A DNA stretch of 64,000 nucleotides from JAFDWI01 sp963764215 (lineage in GTDB: Bacteria; Actinomycetota; Acidimicrobiia; Acidimicrobiales; Iamiaceae), in the NCBI GenBank assembly GCA_963764215.1, contig CAVXRS010000005.1, forward strand, positions 744,001-808,000. Direction: 5' to 3'. Both the position numbers and the translations under genes were made by a program. Within the stretch, counting starts at the first letter, position 1. Every line of letters begins with the position of its first letter. Shown here in pieces: positions 45,985-55,552 of the stretch. The notes under the pieces are model-generated. The model made no database searches. It saw only the letters and a program-made list of their open reading frames with translations, and had not been told where the DNA came from.

Positions 45985-46639
45985 TCAGCGCTCGGTCGGC
46001 GGACGGGGTTCCCGCCACATCAACCACAGGCGGGGACCGGTGCCACCCCGCCCGAGATCGACCGTGCCGGTCACCTCGAAGCCGTGACGTTCGTAGAACG
46101 GGACGTTGCCCTCCTTGGACGACTCGAGATAGGCGGCTTGGCCTTCGGTGTCGCACAGGTCGAGCACCGGTTGCAGCGCCGCCGAGCCGAGCCCGCTGCC
46201 CTGACGGTCCGGATCGGTGCCCAGCAACGCCAGATACCAGTGCGGCGCACGCGGGTGGAGTTTCTCGGCCTTCTCGAGGGTGACGACGGAGATGGGCAGT
46301 CGCAGGCCGAAGACGCGGCAACGCGCTCGGCGCCCAGCGGACCATGTCGCCCGGAGTGGTTCGCCAGCGATCCGGCGGCGCCCAGAGAGCACCCGAGGAG
46401 CATCCGGGGACCGTCCAGGCCGAGTGCATGCGCAGATGGCGGCGGACCTCGGTGGCGAAGAACGGCGGGGCGATGTGGGGGAAGTGGGCAAAGCGTTTCC
46501 GGCACAGGAAGGCCCAGACCGGATCGTCGGCGAATGCCCGGGCGAACATGGCGCCGAGTGCCGCGGCGTCCGCATCGTCGGCCCGTCGGGCGACGGTTTG
46601 CCGGGACGGGTTCTGCGAGGTCGATCCTGGGGCGGTCAT
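45985..46639 (-). CDS. GNAT-family N-acetyltransferase, one frame break
   Basis: About 217 aa after correction. The N-terminal part RRADDADAAALGAMFARAFADDPVWAFL and the acetyl-CoA motif HWYLALLGTDPDRQGSGLGSAALQPVLDLCD with FYERHGFEVTGTVDL are GNAT features. An extra base at about 46317 separates PSAL from RVFGLRLPISVV. Substrate unknown. Divergent from proA and, 44 bp upstream of murJ on the same strand, possibly co-transcribed with it. Confidence 0.8.
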
Positions 46640-46674
46640 CGTGGCCCAGTCTGCCCCGCTCCACCGCCCGATCC

Positions 46675-46725
46675 CGAATGTCGGGGCGTGAGGTTGTTGA
46701 GGGCTCTCTGGTGCCCCGACACTCG
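46675..46725. repeat. 51-bp stem-loop repeat, copy 2
   Basis: Arms CGAATGTCGGGGC and GCCCCGACACTCG pair with one mismatch. Same length and central words as the copy at 27621-27671, and again lies just upstream of a gene (proA). Confidence 0.65.
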
Positions 46726-46741
46726 TGATGGGGGGAGCCGG

Positions 46742-46747
46742 TAGGAT
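46742..46747 (+). promoter_or_regulatory. -10 box of proA (leaderless)
   Basis: TAGGAT ends 7 bases before GTG 46755; the ATG at 46746 lies within the box and is therefore an unlikely start. Confidence 0.45.
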
Positions 46748-46754
46748 GCGCGCC

Positions 46755-48092
46755 GTGCCTGCCACGCCTGCCACGCCTGCCACGCCTGCCGTTGCAGACC
46801 CCGGCGGCGCATCCGCCGTCGACACGGTGGCCCTGAGCGAGCTCGGGCGCCGGGCCAAGGTGGCAAGTCGGATCCTCGCCGTGGCCTCCACGACGACCAA
46901 GAACGCGGCGCTGCTGGCCGCCGCCGACGAGCTCGTCGCCCACACGGCGACGATCCTCGAGGCGAACGCCGAAGACGTTGCCAGAGCCGAAGCCGAAGGC
47001 GTTCCGGAGACGGTGATCGACCGGCTCCGCCTGGACACAGCTCGGGTGGCTTCGATGGCCGCAGGCCTGCGGGACGTCGCCGCGCTCGCGGACCCTGTCG
47101 GTGAGGTGCTCGACGGTTGGGTGCGGCCGAACGGGTTGCGGATCGAACGGGTACGGGTGCCCCTCGGAGTGGTCGCGATCATCTACGAGAACCGGCCGAA
47201 CGTCACCTCCGATGCGGCCGGACTGTGTCTGAAGTCGGGCAATGCCGCCTTTCTGCGGGGATCGTCCGGGGCGATCTCGTCGAACACCGCAATCGCCGGG
47301 GTGTTCCGCGCCGCATACGAATCGGTCGGGCTGCCCGCCGACGCGTTGGTGCTCGTCGAGGACACCCGGCGCGAAGCGGCAGTGGCCTTCATGCAACTGC
47401 GCGACACGATCGACGTGCTCATCCCCCGTGGCGGGCCGTCGCTGATCGCATCGATACTCGAACATGCGACCGTGCCCACGGTGATCGACGGCGACGGAAA
47501 CTGCCACGTCTACGTCGACGCCGCCGCCGACCTCGCCATGGCCGCGCGCATCGTGGTCAACGCCAAGACGCAGCGGCCCTCGGTGTGCAATGCCGCGGAG
47601 ACCCTGCTGGTGCACCGCGACGTCGCTGACGAATTCCTCCCCCGGGTCGCCGCAGGTCTCCAAGGCGTCGAACTGGTGGGGGACGAGCGGGTCCGATCGG
47701 TGCTCCCCGGAGTGACGGTCGCTACCGAGCAGGACTGGGCGACCGAATTCCTCTCGCTCACGCTCGCCGTGAAGGTGGTCGACTCCCTCGACGAGGCGAT
47801 CGAACACATCACCAGGTACGGATCGGGCCATTCCGAGGCGATCGTGACCGCCGAACTCCGCGCGGCCGAACGATTCACCCGTGAGGTCGATGCGGCAGCG
47901 GTGCTGGTGAACGCCTCGACCCGTTTCGTGGACGGCGCCGAGTTCGGTTTCGGCGCGGAGATCGGGATCAGCACCCAGAAGCTGCACGCCCGTGGGCCGA
48001 TGGGCCTCGCACAGCTCACCACGGCCAAGTTCGTGGTCCATGGCGACGGTCAGATTCGGGGAGACGTCCCACCCGGCCCCGCTGCGGGCTGA
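46755..48092 (+). CDS. proA: gamma-glutamyl phosphate reductase
   Basis: 445 aa. Second step of proline synthesis, NADPH-dependent ALDH-fold enzyme. Visible: VPLGVVAIIYENRPNVTSDAAGLCLKSGNAAFLRG, DVLIPRGGPSLI, NAKTQRPSVCNAAETLLVH with the catalytic Cys, and the C-terminal AEFGFGAEIGISTQKLHARGPMGL. The start is set to GTG 46755 from the promoter; ATG 46746 adds three residues. The N-terminus carries a PATPATPATPA repeat from a 9-bp tandem repeat in the DNA. Confidence 0.96.
   Translation: MPATPATPATPAVADPGGASAVDTVALSELGRRAKVASRILAVASTTTKNAALLAAADELVAHTATILEANAEDVARAEAEGVPETVIDRLRLDTARVASMAAGLRDVAALADPVGEVLDGWVRPNGLRIERVRVPLGVVAIIYENRPNVTSDAAGLCLKSGNAAFLRGSSGAISSNTAIAGVFRAAYESVGLPADALVLVEDTRREAAVAFMQLRDTIDVLIPRGGPSLIASILEHATVPTVIDGDGNCHVYVDAAADLAMAARIVVNAKTQRPSVCNAAETLLVHRDVADEFLPRVAAGLQGVELVGDERVRSVLPGVTVATEQDWATEFLSLTLAVKVVDSLDEAIEHITRYGSGHSEAIVTAELRAAERFTREVDAAAVLVNASTRFVDGAEFGFGAEIGISTQKLHARGPMGLAQLTTAKFVVHGDGQIRGDVPPGPAAG
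46757..46790 (+). repeat. 9-bp tandem repeat inside the proA N-terminus
   Basis: GCCTGCCAC repeated three times plus a partial unit, encoding PAT repeats. In frame, so length changes would only alter the N-terminal tail. Confidence 0.8.
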
Positions 48093-48118
48093 TCCTGCCG
48101 CGATCCGGGAATAGTCGA

Positions 48119-48149
48119 TTGACCCGTGAGTCAAGGTGACCGATACCCT
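48119..48149 (+). promoter_or_regulatory. promoter of moxR (TTGACC / TACCCT, leaderless)
   Basis: A -35 TTGACC (48119-48124) and a -10 TACCCT (48144-48149) are 19 bases apart; the -10 ends 7 bases before ATG 48157. The -35 is part of a small inverted repeat TTGAC-N6-GTCAA. Confidence 0.5.
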
Positions 48150-48156
48150 CTCAGGG

Positions 48157-49062
48157 ATGGCTGAGCCGAGATTCGATTCCGTTCCCGCCGTCACCGAATC
48201 ACTGCGCGGGGTCGACTACCTCGCGGATGAGGGGATCGCCGGCATCGTGTACTTGGCCGACCGGCTCGGCAAGCCGGTGCTCGTGGAGGGACCCGCCGGG
48301 ACCGGCAAGACCCAGCTCGCCAAGTCGGTCGCCGAGATGACCGGATCACGCCTGATCCGGCTGCAGTGCTACGAGGGCCTCGACGAAGCCAAGGCCCTGT
48401 ACGAGTGGAACTACAAGAAGCAGCTGCTGCGCATCCAGGCCGAGCGGAACGACGGTGGGACCTGGGCCGAGGTCGAGACCGACATCTTCTCCGACGACTT
48501 CCTGCTCACCCGCCCGCTGCTCGAGGCCATCCGCGCCGACGAACCCGTCGTCCTGCTCATCGACGAAGTCGACCGCGTCGAGGTCGAGACCGAGGCGCTG
48601 CTGCTCGAGATCCTCTCCGACTACCAGGTCTCGATCCCGGAGCTGGGCACGATCACCGCCAAGCAGATCCCACTCGTGTTCCTCACGTCGAACAACACCC
48701 GGGAACTGTCCGAGGCCCTGAAGCGGCGGTGCCTGTTCCTGCACATCGACTATCCCGAGATGGAACGCGAGAAGCAGATCATCCTGACCAAGGTCCCCGG
48801 GGTCACCGACTCGTTGGCCGACGAGATCACCCGCATCGTCCGGTCGATCCGCCAGCTCGAGCTGAAGAAGTCGCCGTCGGTGTCCGAGACGATCGACTGG
48901 GCCCGAACCCTGGTGCTGTTGGGCGTCGAGCAGGTCGACGCGGAGACCGCAGCCGGAACCGCGAACATCCTGCTCAAGTACCAGTCGGACATCGCCAAGG
49001 CGGTCAAGGAGCTGACCGCCAATCCGCCGCCGGTGGGCGCGCCCGGCGTGGGTCGTCGCTGA
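48157..49062 (+). CDS. MoxR-family AAA+ ATPase
   Basis: 301 aa. Chaperone-like ATPase. Walker A LVEGPAGTGKTQLAKSVAEM near 50, RLQCYEGLDEAKALYEWNY, Walker B VVLLIDEVDR, sensor LVFLTSNNTRELSEALKRRC. ATG 48157 is chosen from the leaderless -10; the upstream ATG at 48136 precedes the box. Followed after 7 bp by a VWA protein, the usual MoxR partner for inserting cofactors into enzymes such as CO dehydrogenase. No such enzyme is in this window. Confidence 0.92.
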   Translation: MAEPRFDSVPAVTESLRGVDYLADEGIAGIVYLADRLGKPVLVEGPAGTGKTQLAKSVAEMTGSRLIRLQCYEGLDEAKALYEWNYKKQLLRIQAERNDGGTWAEVETDIFSDDFLLTRPLLEAIRADEPVVLLIDEVDRVEVETEALLLEILSDYQVSIPELGTITAKQIPLVFLTSNNTRELSEALKRRCLFLHIDYPEMEREKQIILTKVPGVTDSLADEITRIVRSIRQLELKKSPSVSETIDWARTLVLLGVEQVDAETAAGTANILLKYQSDIAKAVKELTANPPPVGAPGVGRR

Positions 49063-49069
49063 GCCCACC

Positions 49070-50599
49070 GTGTCCGAAACGCCCCGCACGGACCGTTCCG
49101 GCGCCGCGGATTCCGGATCCGGCGACGGGGGAGTGGCCACTGCGCTCGTCGACGGTTCACCCATCTTCGAGCTGCTGACCGGGTTCATCACCGAACTGCG
49201 CGACGCCGGTCTGCCGGTCAGCCTGACCGAGGCGATCGACGCGATGCGGGCCGTGCAGGAGATTCCGGTCGACGACCGCGAAGCGTTCAAGTACGCGCTC
49301 GCGGCGACGCTGGTGAAGAACCACGCGCACTGGCGCACCTTCGAAACCGTGTTCGAGGTGTATTTCTCGATGCGAGGATCGGCCTGGGCGATCGATGACG
49401 AATCCGCGCACGATCTCGACGACCTGGTCGACGACCTGCTGGGTGAAGGCCAGGGGCAGGGCGAGGGCCAGGGGCAGGGTGGCACCGGCGAACCACTCAG
49501 CGCCGAACAGCTCGCCGAGATGCTCTACAAGGCACTGGAACGTGGCGACGACACCATGCTGCGGGCGATCGCCCGTCAAGCGGTGCGTCGCTTCGCCGGC
49601 ATGGAACCGGGCCGCCCGGTCGGGGGCACCTACTACCTGTACCGGACGTTGCGAAATCTCGATCTCGACGCGGTCATGGAACGCCTCGTCGAGAACGCGC
49701 ACGACCAGGACCAGGAGCTCTCCCCGCTCGAGGAGCGCCTGACCCGGGACGAGTTCTCCACCCGGATCGACCAGCTCAAAAAGGAGATCGAAGCCGAGAT
49801 CCGACGTCGTCTGGTGGCCGACCGCGGCATCGACGCCATGGCCAAGACGCTGCGCAAACCGTTGCCCGAGGACGTGGACTTCATGCACGCCTCACGCGAG
49901 GAGATGGCCGGGATCCGCAAGGCGCTCCAGCCGCTCGCTCGACGCCTCGCGGTGCGCCTGGCCCGCAAACGGCGTCACGGCCGGAAAGGTCCCCTGGACT
50001 TTCGGGCCACCGTTCGCCATTCGCTGAGCTACGGTGGGGTGCCCGCCGAACCGCAGTTCAAGTATCCGCGCCCCACCAAACCCGAGATCTTCGTCGTCGC
50101 CGACATCTCCGGCTCGGTGGCCTCCTTCGCCCGGTTCACGCTCATGCTGGTTCACGCCATCGCCGCGCAGTTCTCCAAGGTGCGCTCCTTCGTGTTCATC
50201 GACGGGATCGACGAGGTCACCGCGTTCTTCGACGGGGTCGAGGACGTCACCCAGGCGGTGCATCGGGTCAACACCGAAGCCGATGTCGTCTGGGTGGATG
50301 GTCACTCGGACTACGGTCACGCTTTCGAGACGTTCTTCGAGCGTTGGGGGTCAGAGGTCGGCCCCAAGACGACCGTGTTGCTCCTTGGCGACGCCCGCAA
50401 CAACTACCACGCCTCCCAGTCCTGGGTCGTCAAGGAGCTCCAGCACCGGGCCCGACACGTCTACTGGTTGAACCCCGAGCCACGGAGCTACTGGGACACG
50501 GGTGATTCCATCGTGTCGGACTACGGCGTGCACTGCGACGGGGTGTACGAGTGCCGGAACCTCCGTCAACTCGAGCGGTTCGTCGAGACGCTCGACTGA
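49070..50599 (+). CDS. CoxE-like VWA-domain protein
   Basis: 509 aa. An N-terminal helical part (LTGFITELRDAGLPVSLTEAIDAM) and a Gly/Gln linker (GEGQGQGEGQGQGG near 130) lead to a C-terminal VWA domain with MIDAS residues in VVADISGSVASFARF (about 345) and LLLGDARNNY. Typical of CoxE/YeaD-type partners of MoxR ATPases. GTG 49070. The next gene starts 2 bases after the stop. Confidence 0.88.
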   Translation: MSETPRTDRSGAADSGSGDGGVATALVDGSPIFELLTGFITELRDAGLPVSLTEAIDAMRAVQEIPVDDREAFKYALAATLVKNHAHWRTFETVFEVYFSMRGSAWAIDDESAHDLDDLVDDLLGEGQGQGEGQGQGGTGEPLSAEQLAEMLYKALERGDDTMLRAIARQAVRRFAGMEPGRPVGGTYYLYRTLRNLDLDAVMERLVENAHDQDQELSPLEERLTRDEFSTRIDQLKKEIEAEIRRRLVADRGIDAMAKTLRKPLPEDVDFMHASREEMAGIRKALQPLARRLAVRLARKRRHGRKGPLDFRATVRHSLSYGGVPAEPQFKYPRPTKPEIFVVADISGSVASFARFTLMLVHAIAAQFSKVRSFVFIDGIDEVTAFFDGVEDVTQAVHRVNTEADVVWVDGHSDYGHAFETFFERWGSEVGPKTTVLLLGDARNNYHASQSWVVKELQHRARHVYWLNPEPRSYWDTGDSIVSDYGVHCDGVYECRNLRQLERFVETLD

Positions 50600-50601
50600 C
50601 C

Positions 50602-52605
50602 GTGTCGGCCACTGCGGGCGTCGACGACGCCGTGGGACCTCCCGAACCGACGATGCCGACCTGGGTGGAGAACCCGTGGCTGCACCGTGCCGCGTCGCTC
50701 ATCTTGATCGTTCCCGCTTGGGTGGCCGCGATCCGGGTCGGGATCGACCACGTCGTGCCCGTCGGCGACACCGCGATCATGGCCTTGCGGGCGCCCGACG
50801 TCATCAGCACCCATCTGCCCCTCATCGGAATGCCGGCGTCGAGCGCTTCGACGCTCGGCCACGTCGTCCACTTCCCCGGCGCTCTGCAGCTCTACTGGCT
50901 CGCGCTGCCGGTCACCTGGCTCGGTCCGACCTGGGGAACCGTCGTTGCGATGGGACTGCTCAACACCATCTGGATCCTCCTGGGGTGTCGGATCATCCGC
51001 CGCAACGTGGATCCGGCCCAGGCTCTGGTCGGTCTCGCCGTGCTGAGCGTGTTTTTCTGGTCGATCGGCTCCGGCATGCTCATCGATTCCTGGCCGCTCA
51101 ACATGGTCGTGGTGCCGTTCGCGATCCTGCTCATCGCCGCCTGGGGCACCGCGTGCGGCGACCTCGAAGCACTCGTCGTGCTCACCGTCGTCACCAACTA
51201 CCTGCTCCTCGACCACCTCGTGGTCTTCGTCCTGGCGCCCCTGGGTGCCGCATGCGGGCTCGTCGGACTGGCCTGCTGGTTGCGACAGGCGAATCAGGAG
51301 GACCCCGACGGTCGAGGGGCGCGCACCCGACGCGTCCGCCGTCGCCTCGTCGCCGTCGGGGTGATCACCCTGGTGATGTGGTTGCCGAGCCTCATCCAGC
51401 AGGTGTTCGATTCGCCCGGCAATCTGGCCATGCTTCTGAACAGCTCGGGCTCCCGTCAGGGCGCGGTCAAGTCGCTGCCCCTGGCGCTCCACGTCGTCGC
51501 CGGCCTCGTCGGCCGTCCGCCGTTCTGGTTCCGTGGGACTCTGGCGAACCCGACCTTCTACCGGGCGCCACTCACCGGCCAGGTCGCCTGGGGGGTGAGC
51601 TGGTTCGACCTGGCCGTCAGCTTCGTCGTGCTGGGAGCGTTCGTCGGATTCGCCGTGCTGGCTCGCCGCCGCGGCGATCGTGTGCTGCTCTGGGTGCTCA
51701 CCACCGCGCTGGTGGCCGACGTCGCGGCGATCGTCACCGTCTATGTGGCGCCCGTGACCGCCGCCATCGTGCCGGAGTACTTCTTGTCGATATGGGCCGT
51801 GGCGATGTTCACCTGGTTCGCGATCGTGCTCGGGATCGTGCGCAGCGTGCATCTCTTGCGGCCCGGTGTCCTGGCAGGAAGCGCCTGCATCGTCGTCGTC
51901 GGCTTCAGTGTGGCCAACCTCGGGACGTCCCACTCGGGCTACACGGCGAATCCCGAGGACTCGAAGGTGTCGGCCGCGTTGATCTCTTCGGTGGTGCCGA
52001 AGCTCGAGGGAAAGGGGCGGGTGAACGTCACGTTGACCGACCCGCTGGGCAGCAATGCCAACTACCGGTCGGCGCTTCTGGTGGCGATGCACCAGGCGGG
52101 AATTCCCTACTGCTTTCCACCGGAGAGCACGTCGCTGTACACGTTCATCCCGACCTGTGACGGCTCGGAACGCACCAAGGTCGTGTTGACCGAGGCCGCC
52201 GCCGGGAACCGCCCGGCCGGAAAGGTGCTCTTCGAGGCGCCGATGTTCACGAAGTCGACAGCGTCGGTGTCCGGGATCGAGCGCCGTCTGGGTACATGTC
52301 TGGCCGGAACCACACGACTGCACCTGACCCCCTCTGCCCGCCGCCCGTTCCTCGGTACGGTCCTGTTCGACCGGCTCGAAGCCCAGCTCGCGCAGATCAA
52401 CCTACGGGACGGTTCGCCGCAGGATCTGATGCGGTCACCGCAGTTCCAGACTCTCGTCATCGTTGCCTACGACCACGGCGTGGGACGTGGAGGCGATCTC
52501 TTCGAGGAGTGCGCCATCTCCACCTCGGAGCTGCACCGTTGGGCGACGCAGCAGCGGGCCGCGCACCTGCGGCTCTGGGTGACCGCGGGAGGGCCGACCG
52601 GGTGA
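50602..52605 (+). CDS. large polytopic membrane protein, GT-C-like
   Basis: 667 aa. GTG 50602. About ten to eleven membrane segments in the first ~460 residues, with an early loop DHVVPVGDTAIMALRAPDV containing the acidic pair typical of GT-C glycosyltransferases. An outer C-terminal domain of ~200 residues contains Cys (GIPYCFPPES, IPTCDGS, RRLGTCLAG). Probably a lipid-linked-sugar glycosyltransferase or related surface protein; no family is recognised with certainty. Similar architecture to the genes at 54011 and 57518. Confidence 0.65.
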   Translation: MSATAGVDDAVGPPEPTMPTWVENPWLHRAASLILIVPAWVAAIRVGIDHVVPVGDTAIMALRAPDVISTHLPLIGMPASSASTLGHVVHFPGALQLYWLALPVTWLGPTWGTVVAMGLLNTIWILLGCRIIRRNVDPAQALVGLAVLSVFFWSIGSGMLIDSWPLNMVVVPFAILLIAAWGTACGDLEALVVLTVVTNYLLLDHLVVFVLAPLGAACGLVGLACWLRQANQEDPDGRGARTRRVRRRLVAVGVITLVMWLPSLIQQVFDSPGNLAMLLNSSGSRQGAVKSLPLALHVVAGLVGRPPFWFRGTLANPTFYRAPLTGQVAWGVSWFDLAVSFVVLGAFVGFAVLARRRGDRVLLWVLTTALVADVAAIVTVYVAPVTAAIVPEYFLSIWAVAMFTWFAIVLGIVRSVHLLRPGVLAGSACIVVVGFSVANLGTSHSGYTANPEDSKVSAALISSVVPKLEGKGRVNVTLTDPLGSNANYRSALLVAMHQAGIPYCFPPESTSLYTFIPTCDGSERTKVVLTEAAAGNRPAGKVLFEAPMFTKSTASVSGIERRLGTCLAGTTRLHLTPSARRPFLGTVLFDRLEAQLAQINLRDGSPQDLMRSPQFQTLVIVAYDHGVGRGGDLFEECAISTSELHRWATQQRAAHLRLWVTAGGPTG

Positions 52606-52621
52606 GCGGCGTCCGGTCGGC

Positions 52622-53787
52622 TCAGCGCCGGTCGGTGCCGGCCGGGGCCACCCTTGTTCGATCGTCCTTCAGGATCGAGTTCGACATCCGGTAGCCCCAT
52701 CGACGGATCGGATCCTCGTAGTACCGGTAGGAGATTCCGGCCGCGGCGAAGACCAGGACGGTCGTGGCGCCGATCTCCGGAAGGGTGGTGAGGCCCAGCA
52801 CGTCGAACGCGAGCATGAAGACGGCGAGATGGACCGCATAGATGAAGTACGTCCGGCGCCCCACCCAGGCGAATGGCCGGAACCCGAAGAATCCCGCGAT
52901 GCGGGATGTCGGTCGCGCCAGCAGATCGACCATGAGGAGTCCGACGCAGAGGTTGAAGAGGGCGAGCCCGTAGTACACCTGCCAAGCGGCGTGACTGCTG
53001 GCGGTGGCTGCGACCAGGATCAAGATTCCCAAGATCACGGGCATGCGGAGGAGTTGGGCCACGCGGATGAGGCCGTGCGCGAGCCGACTCTCCGGTTCGG
53101 CCAGGACCAACCCGATCGCACATCCGATGAGCAGTCCGTCGGGCCGATGCCAGGTCGGCGTAGTAGAAGGTGTGCCACGCGTTGGTGAGCGCGACGAACT
53201 GCCGATTCGGATCGTGGGGGAACTGTGGGGTCGAGTACCAGGCATAGGCGCGTCCGACCCACATGGCGATGGTGAGGACGACGACGAGCAGCAGCGCACG
53301 GCGAAGCCGGTAGGAACGCCCGATCACCACCAGGAGCGTGATCGGCCACAGACGCGTAGAACTGCTCCTCGATCGAGAGTGACCAGAGGGGCCCCCAACT
53401 GCTGAGCGCATCGTTGTGGTTGATGAGCTGCGCGAAGTTGGCGAAATAGAAGCCGATCCCGGCCACGCCCAACCAGGAGGGGCTCGCCGGCGCGCCGGCC
53501 CAGAAGATTCGTTGCACGACGGCCACGACGAGGATCGCGGCGATCAGCGGGTAGAGGCGGGCGAAACGCCGCACGTAGAACGCCTTCAGACTGACTCGCC
53601 CCCGGCCCACCCGTTCCCGGAGCAGGAGGGTCGTGATCAGGTAGCCGCTGATCACGAAGAACACGTCGACGAACATGTAGCAGCCGAATCGGGTGAGGCC
53701 GGGCTGCACCGAGGACACATGCGCCGCGAGCACGCTCAGTATGCCGAAGAAGCGCAGGCCGTCGAATCCGGGCTGGTACTTCAGCAC
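52622..53787 (-). CDS. acyltransferase 3 family membrane protein (OafA/YrhL-like), two frame breaks
   Basis: About 387 aa after two +1 corrections (about 53354 and 53156). Multi-pass O-acyltransferase that modifies surface polysaccharide or lipid. YQPGFDGLRFFGILSVLAAH is the family opening with the catalytic-type His, followed by FVDVFFVISGYLITTLLLRE, FYVRRFARLYPL, WSLSIEEQFY, RPDGLLIGCAIG and SYRYYEDPIRRWG. These pieces lie in three frames but in the correct order. GTG 53787 begins VLKYQPGFDG. Divergent from the next gene across a 12-C tract. Confidence 0.82.
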
Positions 53788-53933
53788 CGGACAGCGTCGG
53801 GGTCGGCTCCTGTGGGTCCCCCGCGGCGGGGCGCGCGCCCGGCGATTTCGGGGGCATGTCTTGCATAGACGATCGCCAACCCTAGTGGTGTCTCTGCCGA
53901 GCGACCGATCCATCGACCACGGCTGGTGTTCCG

Positions 53934-53945
53934 CCCCCCCCCCCC
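53934..53945. repeat. homopolymeric tract of 12 C
   Basis: A run of 12 C bases in the 223-bp spacer between the divergent acyltransferase and membrane protein genes, the longest homopolymer noticed in the window. Confidence 0.8.
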
Positions 53946-54010
53946 GAACGCCGGGTCGTGCATCTCGATCGGGTCCCGGGTCGCCCGAGAGCGGATGTCA
54001 TACTTGCCGG

Positions 54011-55552
54011 ATGTCACCCTTCCCGGCCGGTGCGACGCGGTCCGATGCGCCGTCGGAGGGTTCGAAGCTCTTCAGAACAGGTGGGCGACCGGTCCGGGCG
54101 CACATCTCGGTCGTGGTGGTCGTGTTCTTCGGTCTCCGAACCGTGCTGTGGGCAACCGGGCTTCGCTTCCAGGACCATCTGGTCGGACAGCTGCAGCTGC
54201 TCGATGAGAACCTGCTCCGGGCGGACCCGTTCCGGGCCTTCACCGTTCTGAACACGCAACCGCCCCTGTGGAACTTCTACGTCGGCGCGGTACGTGCGTG
54301 GTCGCCGTTCCCCGACGCGATCACCTTCCAGGTGCTCTCGGTGGGCGCAGATCTCTGCGTGGTGCTCATGGTCTGGTCGATCCTCGTCACCCTCGGAGCC
54401 CGCCGCTGGCAGGCCAGTGTCGCCGCCGTGTTCGTGGCCTGCAATCCGCTCCTGATCCTGAACGAGTCCTTCCTGCGTTACGAGACCCAGACCACGTTTC
54501 TGGTGACCGCGTCGATCTTCACGTTCTGCCGGTTCGTCGGCTCGTCGACCACCCGGCGACTGGCGGCGTTCTGCGTCGTGCTGGCGCTCGGGGTGCTGAC
54601 CCGGACGCTCCTCCAGCCGATCTGGATGCTCGGAGGGTTCGCGTTCGTGCTCGTGTTGGCCAGGCGTCGGGGAGTTCTGGACTGGAAGAAGGTGTCGGTC
54701 CTCGCCCTGGCGATCGTGCTCATTGCCGGACAGCTCACCTATCTCCATCAGCGTTTCGGGAACGTCGGCTATTCGAGTTTCGTGGGCGAGAACCTGAAGC
54801 GGATCGCGGTGACGACACTTCCGGAGCACCAACTCCACGAACTCGAGCGTGCGGGAAAGGTTTCGGATCTCGCACCGGTCAAACCCTTCTCGCCCTATTC
54901 GTCCTATACACACGCGCTTCCCCCGTGTCATGTCGCGTCGAGTGACCCGGCGCTCGCCGCGCCGAGAAAGAGCGACGGCGAGGTCAACCTGAACTTTCTC
55001 TGCTTCCGGCCGGTGCACCGCGCCGCCCTCGACGATTCGTTCGCGGCGATGAGGGCGTATCCGGGCAACTACCTGACCGCAGTGGGGCGGAGCACGCTGC
55101 TGTTCTCGAGCTGGCCCGTGGCTTTCGACGAACCTCGTGCCCGTTCCTACCACTGGCTCGTTTCCGCCTACCGCCCGGTGCTGCTCCCGGTGCACGTGTC
55201 CTATGACATCGGTGGTGCCGATCCGCAAGGTTTGGCGCTGATCTTCCGCTCCGGGCTCGGTCGGTTGCCACTGTTGCTCACGATGGCGATCGGGTTGCTC
55301 CTCGTGCTCTGGAAGGGTGCCGAGGCGTCGTGGCACATCGTGCGGGGCCGTATCACGGACCGGCGGCTGATGCTCGCTTGGATCGGCTTCACGGTTGTGT
55401 CGGTGTGTGCCGTCGGCGTCCTCTTCGACTTCTACGAGAACGCGAGGTTCAGGGAATGTCTCGATCCGATCGTGCTGGGCATGCTCGTCGTGTCGATCTC
55501 CGAGGTCCTGCGACGTTCATTCGGAAGACGTCTCGGCGCGCTTTCTCGCTGA
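54011..55552 (+). CDS. polytopic membrane protein, GT-C glycosyltransferase-like
   Basis: 513 aa, ATG 54011. About ten membrane segments. A first outer loop contains HLVGQLQLLDENLLRADPFRAF and NTQPPLWNFYVGAVRAW, reminiscent of the PMT/GT-C fold with an acidic residue and a conserved QPPL. A Cys-containing outer loop (LPPCHVAS, NFLCFRP) lies near 310-340. The C-terminus RECLDPIVLGMLVVSI is membrane-bound. Its 3' end overlaps the convergent trehalase-like gene by 36 bp. Probable sugar transferase; acceptor unknown. Confidence 0.68.
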   Translation: MSPFPAGATRSDAPSEGSKLFRTGGRPVRAHISVVVVVFFGLRTVLWATGLRFQDHLVGQLQLLDENLLRADPFRAFTVLNTQPPLWNFYVGAVRAWSPFPDAITFQVLSVGADLCVVLMVWSILVTLGARRWQASVAAVFVACNPLLILNESFLRYETQTTFLVTASIFTFCRFVGSSTTRRLAAFCVVLALGVLTRTLLQPIWMLGGFAFVLVLARRRGVLDWKKVSVLALAIVLIAGQLTYLHQRFGNVGYSSFVGENLKRIAVTTLPEHQLHELERAGKVSDLAPVKPFSPYSSYTHALPPCHVASSDPALAAPRKSDGEVNLNFLCFRPVHRAALDDSFAAMRAYPGNYLTAVGRSTLLFSSWPVAFDEPRARSYHWLVSAYRPVLLPVHVSYDIGGADPQGLALIFRSGLGRLPLLLTMAIGLLLVLWKGAEASWHIVRGRITDRRLMLAWIGFTVVSVCAVGVLFDFYENARFRECLDPIVLGMLVVSISEVLRRSFGRRLGALSR

